Positions 6,783 through 11,424 of a stretch of DNA of 11,424 nt are shown here, in pieces. The notes beneath the pieces were generated by a model, which did not search any database, was not told where the DNA came from, and saw nothing but the letters and a program-made list of their open reading frames with translations. Position 1 is the stretch's first letter; each line of letters begins with the position of its first letter. The position numbers and the translations under genes were made by a program. Source of the DNA: Spirochaetaceae bacterium (lineage in GTDB: Bacteria; Spirochaetota; Spirochaetia; Treponematales; Treponemataceae); NCBI GenBank assembly GCA_031271875.1, contig JAISVD010000154.1, positions 1 through 11,424 of the forward strand, read 5' to 3'.

Positions 6783-7058
6783 TCATATCTCCTTGATGGG
6801 ACATCCATGTTCCATAGCCCAACGTATAACTCGATTTAAACGAGTTTGATACCCTTTTGTTCCCGGACTTTTTAACCAGGACACACAATCAGAGTCTACA
6901 CGTATGGACAATGTTTGTTTTATTGGTTTTACATTGAAATAACGGGGTTTGAATAATACAGCTTGTTCGTCTGTTATTTCAGGTATATCTGAAAGATCAA
7001 CAGACCGGTTTTTCAGGTTCTGAATTTCTTCAGGTGTTAAGGTGTTGTCGCCACTCAT
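6783..7058 (-). CDS. brnA: BrnA-family antitoxin
   Basis: This 91-residue protein matches the BrnA type II antitoxin family: a short acidic N-terminal half (ITDEQAVLF), then KPIKQTLSIRVDSDCVSWLKSPGTKGYQTRLNRVIRWAM (about residues 45-82), the ribbon-helix-helix-type DNA-binding part. In this family the protein binds and neutralises the BrnT ribonuclease and, with it, represses the operon promoter. The ATG at 7056-7058 is preceded by a strong AGGAGG (7068-7073, 7 nt spacing), located inside brnT. The gene overlaps the end of brnT by 29 bp, showing one transcript with toxin first, the usual order for brnTA. Its base composition is more AT-rich than lon or mfd, suggesting horizontal acquisition. 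The protein looks intact. Confidence 0.88.
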   Translation of the reverse strand: MSGDNTLTPEEIQNLKNRSVDLSDIPEITDEQAVLFKPRYFNVKPIKQTLSIRVDSDCVSWLKSPGTKGYQTRLNRVIRWAMEHGCPIKEI

Positions 7059-7341
7059 TATATAAAACCTCCTCTTTTAGGGTTGCTTTTCGAGACGAGA
7101 TGAGCCGTATTCTCTCTCTTTCCACAAAAAAGACTGAAATAACAATTAAACCATCTATGCATCCAATTCCCACAAATCTGTCTTCATTTTCCTGAGAATG
7201 GCTTTCATCAAACATTTCAAGAAAATAGGTATCATCAAAAACAAATTTCGTTTTTTCGAATGACAGTCCATGTTTTTTTATGTTTATAGTATCTTTTTCT
7301 AAATCCCATTCGAATCTTCCATCACTACTGATAACTGTCAT
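7030..7341 (-). CDS. brnT: BrnT-family toxin, RelE-like ribonuclease
   Basis: This 103-residue protein carries the BrnT signature: FEWDLEKDTINIKKHGLSF (residues 10-28, with the conserved KHG, His24), a middle VFDD segment (about 34-37), and ERIRLISSRKATLKEEVLY (75-94, including Arg84 and Lys85). BrnT toxins have a RelE-like fold and act as ribonucleases that stop translation. All the family landmarks visible to me are present, so it is probably active. The ATG is at 7339-7341, with a modest AAGGG about 6 nt upstream, weaker than the AGGAGG of brnA; this would favour antitoxin synthesis. It shares its promoter/operator with brnA. BrnT is usually 80-100 residues, so the length is normal. Confidence 0.9.
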   Translation of the reverse strand: MTVISSDGRFEWDLEKDTINIKKHGLSFEKTKFVFDDTYFLEMFDESHSQENEDRFVGIGCIDGLIVISVFFVERERIRLISSRKATLKEEVLYNEWRQHLNT

Positions 7342-7355
7342 TTCAAACCCTTTTC

Positions 7356-7393
7356 ATATACAATAATGTATATTATTTTTTGTATATTGTCAA
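7356..7393 (-). promoter_or_regulatory. brnTA promoter overlapped by a palindromic operator
   Basis: On the minus strand TTGACA (7388-7393) and TACATT (7365-7370) are 17 bp apart. The -10 lies inside the perfect inverted repeat ATATACA, ATAA, TGTATAT (7356-7373, plus-strand reading). A third half-site, TGTATATT at 7381-7388, repeats the one at 7367-7374 exactly 14 bp away and touches the -35. BrnA is a DNA-binding antitoxin known to repress its own operon, so autoregulation through these sites is inferred. Confidence 0.65.
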
Positions 7394-7521
7394 ATTGTGA
7401 GTGAAGAATAAGGAAGAGAAGAAGTGGGGAGTGTAGATAATCAATTAGTTTCATCTATTATTTATCATAAAATTATATATAAATAACTACGCATAATGGA
7501 TATTCTGTCTACCAAAAGACA

Positions 7522-7554
7522 ATAATAAAACCGTCCGTATTATCTGCGGACGGT
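7522..7554 (-). terminator. Intrinsic terminator of lon
   Basis: On the minus strand ACCGTCCG and CGGACGGT (bases 7547-7554 and 7530-7537) form a perfect 8-bp stem with a 9-nt loop, followed by TTTTATTATTG. It starts 10 bp after the lon stop codon. Confidence 0.88.
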
Positions 7555-7563
7555 ATATCCTGT

Positions 7564-10002
7564 TTACTTTCCGAAGGCCAACTCCACAACTTCCTCCATC
7601 CTCGAAACAGGATAGAAAGCTATTCCCTTCTTTACATGCTCCGGAATGTCATCGAGGTCACGGACATTCGCTTTGGGTATGATGATCTGCTTTACCTTAT
7701 TACGTTTCGCCGCGACGGTTTTCTCCTTGAGTCCGCCGATGGGAAGCACCTGACCGGTAAGGGAAAGCTCACCCGTCATGGCCAGACTCGGCTTGATGGC
7801 AGTTTGTTTTGCCAGAGACAGCAGTGCCGTCGCCATGGTAATACCTGCGGAAGGTCCGTCTTTCGGGGTCGCGCCTTCAGGAATATGGAGATGGATATGG
7901 TTCTTTTCAAACCACTCCACCGGGGATATCCCCTTCTCTATCGCATAGTGGCGTATCCAGCTCATGGCGATAGACGCGGACTCCTTCATGACATCCCCCA
8001 TCTGTCCGGTCAGGCTGAATCCCTCCTTACCGGCGTTTGTTATCGCTTCAATAATCAACGTATCACCGCCCATACTTGTCCAGGCAAGCCCCAGAGATGT
8101 ACCGGGATTATTGGCCCGTTTTATCTCATCGTCATTGAAGATGGGTTTCCCCAGGTATTTTTGGACAACATCGACATCCGCTGTCAACGGCGCAGATAGA
8201 GCCTCGGCGGCTTTTTTCTCAAGCTCCGATTCGTTTTTACCTCCCTTGCCCTTGGGTTTTACCTTCACCGAGGCCTCAAGCCCGATAACAGAGGAATTCA
8301 TAACCAGCTCGGCGGCGTATTTGCGGTGTATCTTATCGAGATTCTTCTCAAAATTGCGGACCCCCGCCTCCCGGGCGTAACCGTTGGCGATGAACAGCAG
8401 CGAATCCTTTCCGTATTTGACCTGGTTTTTTTTAAGCCCGTTCTTATTGAGGCTCTTCGGAATCAGATAGCGTTTCGCGATTTCGACCTTCTCCATATCG
8501 ATATATCCCGACAGGGTGATAATTTCGGCCCTGTCCATAAGCGGACCCGGAATAGAGTCCAGCGTATTCGCTGTCAGAATAAACAGGATGTTGGAAACAT
8601 CAAAGGGCAGATCAAGATAATGATCGCGGAACATAATATTCTGCTCGGGATCAAGTACCTCAAGGAGCGCACTGGAAGGATCCCCCTGATAGCTCATGCC
8701 CATCTTATCGATCTCATCGATCATGAATACCGGCGCCTTTGACTTGACAATCTTGAGCCCCTGAATGATCTTTCCGGGCATCGCTCCGATGTAGGTACGG
8801 CGATGTCCCTTTATTTCCGCCTCATCACGCATACCGCCGACGGAAAAACGGAAAAAAGGTTTGTTCATAGCGTGGGCGATTGATCTGCCCACACTGGTTT
8901 TTCCAACCCCGGGAGGGCCCACAAGGAGAATAATGGACCCCTTGCTGTCCCTCTTCAGCTTGCGCACTGCGAGGTATTCGATAATACGCTTCTTTACATC
9001 CTCCAGTCCGTAGTGGTCCGCCTCAAGGCGCTTCTGCGCTTCTATCAGATTGAATTCCTCCGCAGGCGGATCGTTCCACGGCAGGTTCGTGATCGTCTCG
9101 AGATAGTTACGGGTAACAATATATTCACCCGAATTCGGATCCATCAGGGAAAATTTCTCAAGCTCGCTGTTGACCGCCTCCTTCACCTCCCCTTCAAAAT
9201 GAAACCCCTCTATCTTGTCCTTGAAGTTCTGGTAGTCCGTGCTCTTCGCGTCGGTGGTCATCCCCAGCTCTTCCTTGATCGTCTTCAGCTCCTCCCGGAG
9301 GAAGTACTCCCGCTGGTTCTTTTCTATACGGTCGTTGATCTCGTTCTGTATCTTTTTCTGAATACGGAGAAGCTCCTGCTCCTTCTTGATATATACGAGA
9401 ACCTGTTCCATGCGCTTGCGGACATTCTGCATCTCCAGTACCCGCTGCTGCTCATTCTTGTCAATATTGAGGATCGAGGTAATAAAATCAGCGATCTTTC
9501 CGGGATGGTCGATATTTATCATATTGAGCCGCATCTCTTCGGAAAAGAGCGGATTGTTTTCGGATATCTCCTTCATTTCACTTATCAATGCCCGGGTCAG
9601 GGCCTTAACCTCGAAGGTATCATCCTCCTGGTCATCCATATATTCAACCGCCGCAACCATGGGACGCCGCTCGTTCAGTATCTTTCTGATGCGGAAGCGT
9701 TTTATCGTTGAGATAAAAACATTGACCCCTCCGTCGGGGAGATTGATTTTTTTCGCGATACGGGCCGCTGTTCCCACACTGTAGAGGTCGGAAAGCGAAG
9801 GAATATCAACTTCGTTTTTAAGCATGACAATTCCGATTATACCATCGCCGGAATAGGCTTCATCGATAACCTTTGTATCGTCGGGAGAGTTGACCATCAG
9901 GGGGGTAAAAATACCGGGGAAAATCGGTCTTCCCATAAGCGGAATTATAAAAAGTTTGTTAGGAAGAAGCTGCTCTATCGGCACTATATTCTGTTCGGAC
10001 AT
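7564..10002 (-). CDS. lon: ATP-dependent protease Lon
   Basis: Lon is a cytoplasmic hexameric AAA+ serine protease that unfolds and degrades damaged and short-lived regulatory proteins. This copy has 812 residues, slightly longer than the 784 of E. coli. Domains in order: the N-terminal LON substrate-binding domain (about 12-205, from FIIPLMGRPIFPGIF), a long charged helical region (about 205-300), the AAA+ module with Walker A GPPGVGKT (362-369) and Walker B Asp429-Glu430 in FMIDEIDKM, a Lys-rich linker (KPKGKGGKNESELEKK), then the protease domain with catalytic Ser718 (DGPSAG) and Lys761 (GGLKEK). Their 43-residue spacing matches the family dyad. The ATG is at 10000-10002 with AGGAG (10009-10013) 6 nt upstream. 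Treponemes can carry more than one Lon, so this may not be the only copy. No CIRCE element is visible upstream. It is transcribed separately from mglC. Confidence 0.97.
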   Translation of the reverse strand: MSEQNIVPIEQLLPNKLFIIPLMGRPIFPGIFTPLMVNSPDDTKVIDEAYSGDGIIGIVMLKNEVDIPSLSDLYSVGTAARIAKKINLPDGGVNVFISTIKRFRIRKILNERRPMVAAVEYMDDQEDDTFEVKALTRALISEMKEISENNPLFSEEMRLNMINIDHPGKIADFITSILNIDKNEQQRVLEMQNVRKRMEQVLVYIKKEQELLRIQKKIQNEINDRIEKNQREYFLREELKTIKEELGMTTDAKSTDYQNFKDKIEGFHFEGEVKEAVNSELEKFSLMDPNSGEYIVTRNYLETITNLPWNDPPAEEFNLIEAQKRLEADHYGLEDVKKRIIEYLAVRKLKRDSKGSIILLVGPPGVGKTSVGRSIAHAMNKPFFRFSVGGMRDEAEIKGHRRTYIGAMPGKIIQGLKIVKSKAPVFMIDEIDKMGMSYQGDPSSALLEVLDPEQNIMFRDHYLDLPFDVSNILFILTANTLDSIPGPLMDRAEIITLSGYIDMEKVEIAKRYLIPKSLNKNGLKKNQVKYGKDSLLFIANGYAREAGVRNFEKNLDKIHRKYAAELVMNSSVIGLEASVKVKPKGKGGKNESELEKKAAEALSAPLTADVDVVQKYLGKPIFNDDEIKRANNPGTSLGLAWTSMGGDTLIIEAITNAGKEGFSLTGQMGDVMKESASIAMSWIRHYAIEKGISPVEWFEKNHIHLHIPEGATPKDGPSAGITMATALLSLAKQTAIKPSLAMTGELSLTGQVLPIGGLKEKTVAAKRNKVKQIIIPKANVRDLDDIPEHVKKGIAFYPVSRMEEVVELAFGK

Positions 10003-10022
10003 TCGTTTCTCCTCTCTCTATA

Positions 10023-10051
10023 AATATCAAATAAAAAGATGAAAAAAGCAA
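10023..10051 (-). promoter_or_regulatory. Possible lon promoter
   Basis: On the minus strand TTGCTT (10046-10051) and GATATT (10023-10028) are 17 bp apart, ending about 20 bp before the start codon. The match is only moderate and the region is AT-rich, so chance is not excluded. It lies just downstream of the mglC terminator, where a lon promoter would be expected. Confidence 0.35.
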
Positions 10052-10063
10052 GTGAAGCACTGA

Positions 10064-10117
10064 TAAAAACGGAAAGGGCTGTTTAAAAGGTTCATACCAT
10101 TTGACATGCCCTTCCGT
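10064..10117 (-). terminator. Intrinsic terminator of mglC
   Basis: On the minus strand ACGGAAGGGC (bases 10108-10117) pairs with GCCCTTTCCGT (10069-10079) with one bulged T, then TTTTTATC follows. The 28-nt loop contains an inner imperfect stem (AAATGGT, ATGA, ACCTTTT). It separates mglC from lon. Confidence 0.75.
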
Positions 10118-10145
10118 ATTGTGAGCTGAACAGGTAGTGTTCGGC

Positions 10146-11424
10146 CTATTTCTTCTTGAGATACTTTATGCTGTCCAGCGCCACAGCGGCGATGATAATA
10201 AGCCCCTTGAATACAAATTGAAGGTTTGTATCGATACCGAGGAATGTGAGGCAGTATGTCAGGCTGGTAAAGATGATGACCCCGATGACCGCGCCGCCGA
10301 TTTTTCCGATACCACCGTTGAAGGAGATGCCGCCGACAACGCAGGCAGCGATGGCGTCAAGTTCATATCCCTGACCGGTTCCGGCGCTGGCGTTCGCCTT
10401 GAAGGCTTCAAAGAAAGCGCCGAATCCGTAGAAGATACCGGCCATGATGAAAACCCCCATGGTGACCTTGAATACGCTGATACCGCTTACGCTGGCCGCT
10501 TCGGAGTTGTCCCCCACGGCATACATGTTCTTGCCGAATATGGTTTTGTTCCAGATGAACCACGCCACAAAGACAGCAATAATCGCGGGAACGATGAGCT
10601 TGGGAAATGTAATCAGCTCCCCGTTAACAACTCCGAGAATCCAGCGCCCTCCCAGGAGATCCTTTATACTGCTGTCGATTGAACCCACCGGGGTTCCGCT
10701 GGTTCCAAAGAAGAGCAATCCGTAGATAATCAGCTGTGTCGCAAGGGTTGAAATAAAGGGGTGTATCTTCAGCCTTGCGGTGAAAACCCCGGCAAAGGAG
10801 CTGAACAATACACAGAGGGCAACCGAAATAATGAGCGCCATAATGACCCTTACGCCCATCGGGAGAGGGGTAAAATCCCAGGGACCCATACGGAAAAAGG
10901 TCACGATATTCCTTCCCGGATGCAGTATCAGTCCGGTAATAACCGAACCCAGTGCGACCATGCGCCCCACACTCAGATCAGTTCCCGCCAGCAGTATCAG
11001 CCCGGCAACGCCAAGGGCATAGAACATGCGGGTAGAGGACTGTTCAAGGATGGTGAGTATATTCGGCAGCGACAGAAGGTTGCCATGACTGGTGAGAGGC
11101 GCCAGAATGATGCAGACGACAAAGAACACGAGGATCGCCAAATACAGACCGTTATCGAGGAGGAATTTGGACATCTTGAATTTGTAGATGTAATTCCTGA
11201 AACTCAATATCATATTCTCCCAAAAATCCGTTTTCCCGTTGCGTAAAATCCTGTTTGTCTGAATATGATCGATAAAGGCCTGGTTCTTTGCGTCCTTTGA
11301 GGCTCCCATAATAGACTGGTATTTGCTTTTCGCGTCAAACAGCTTCGACTGCAATTCAAATTTATGGACCTCCAGCTCCTCCTTCAGGTCATCCGCACCG
11401 GATTTTCCGGCACGGATTTTTTCC
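10146..11424 (-). CDS. mglC: Galactose/methyl-galactoside-type ABC transporter permease MglC (5' end off the right edge)
   Basis: MglC is the membrane permease of the MglBAC sugar importer; it works with a periplasmic sugar-binding protein and an ATPase. Family markers, numbered from the TTG at 11354, are GVAGLILLAGTDLSVGRMVALGS (115-137), the ATPase-contact region GDNSEAASVSGISVFKV (281-297) and ELDAIAACVVGGISFNGGIG (331-350), ending in VALDSIKYLKKK, all very close to E. coli MglC. About eight to ten membrane segments can be seen, the first at about 69-88. The frame is open upstream from 11354 to the right edge without a stop, and the TTG has only a GGAGG 14 nt away, so the true start is probably outside the window. 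The stop is TAG at 10146-10148. An N-terminal charged extension of at least ~75 residues precedes the first membrane segment relative to E. coli. mglA and mglB are expected upstream. Confidence 0.93.
   Translation of the reverse strand, partial: EKIRAGKSGADDLKEELEVHKFELQSKLFDAKSKYQSIMGASKDAKNQAFIDHIQTNRILRNGKTDFWENMILSFRNYIYKFKMSKFLLDNGLYLAILVFFVVCIILAPLTSHGNLLSLPNILTILEQSSTRMFYALGVAGLILLAGTDLSVGRMVALGSVITGLILHPGRNIVTFFRMGPWDFTPLPMGVRVIMALIISVALCVLFSSFAGVFTARLKIHPFISTLATQLIIYGLLFFGTSGTPVGSIDSSIKDLLGGRWILGVVNGELITFPKLIVPAIIAVFVAWFIWNKTIFGKNMYAVGDNSEAASVSGISVFKVTMGVFIMAGIFYGFGAFFEAFKANASAGTGQGYELDAIAACVVGGISFNGGIGKIGGAVIGVIIFTSLTYCLTFLGIDTNLQFVFKGLIIIAAVALDSIKYLKKK

Noticed and set aside
9013..9711. 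232-codon plus-strand frame over lon
   Set aside because: Antisense to the conserved lon reading frame, with a low-complexity leucine-rich peptide and no ribosome binding site evidence.
10003..10145. Heat-shock CIRCE element before lon
   Set aside because: I looked for TTAGCACTC with its inverted partner GAGTGCTAA and found only an isolated AGCACT.

Overview
The window looks like a piece of a spirochaete chromosome, most likely Treponema or a close relative. This is inferred from a lipoprotein with a loose spirochaete-type lipobox (LVSC), the combination of Mfd, Lon and an Mgl-type sugar permease, and overall gene style. No rRNA or tRNA is present to settle the taxonomy. Protein-coding DNA is moderately GC-rich, while the toxin-antitoxin segment (about 6690-7560) is clearly AT-rich.

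Layout, left to right. (1) A truncated lipoprotein gene on the minus strand (1-535) with a good promoter. (2) A short intergenic stretch carrying two copies of the word GGGACAGAGCTTG. (3) A secreted protein of unknown function (798-1817, minus, GTG start), divergent from (4) mfd, the transcription-repair coupling factor (1863-5327, plus). (5) A 683-bp gene-free stretch. Its first 252 bp form a degenerate tandem array of twelve 21-bp units with dyad symmetry at alternate unit junctions. Its last 170 bp are G-rich and carry more of the dispersed GGGACAGAGC words. (6) A YihX-like HAD phosphatase gene (6011-6625, plus), flanked on both sides by an imperfect 24-bp direct repeat. (7) A BrnT/BrnA type II toxin-antitoxin pair on the minus strand, with a TTGACA promoter overlapped by an AT-rich palindrome that is a likely BrnA operator. 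(8) lon (7564-10002, minus), with a clean intrinsic terminator. (9) A galactose/methyl-galactoside-type ABC permease, mglC (10146 to beyond the right edge, minus), which ends in its own large hairpin terminator before lon.

The genes do not form one pathway. Mfd (repair), Lon (proteolysis) and MglC (sugar import) are housekeeping functions. BrnTA is an accessory module, and Lon is the kind of protease that commonly degrades antitoxins, so their adjacency is worth noting although nothing here proves a link. The most unusual content is non-coding: a family of degenerate, partly palindromic repeats of about 20-21 bp in the spaces around mfd and the HAD gene, and not seen around lon or mglC.
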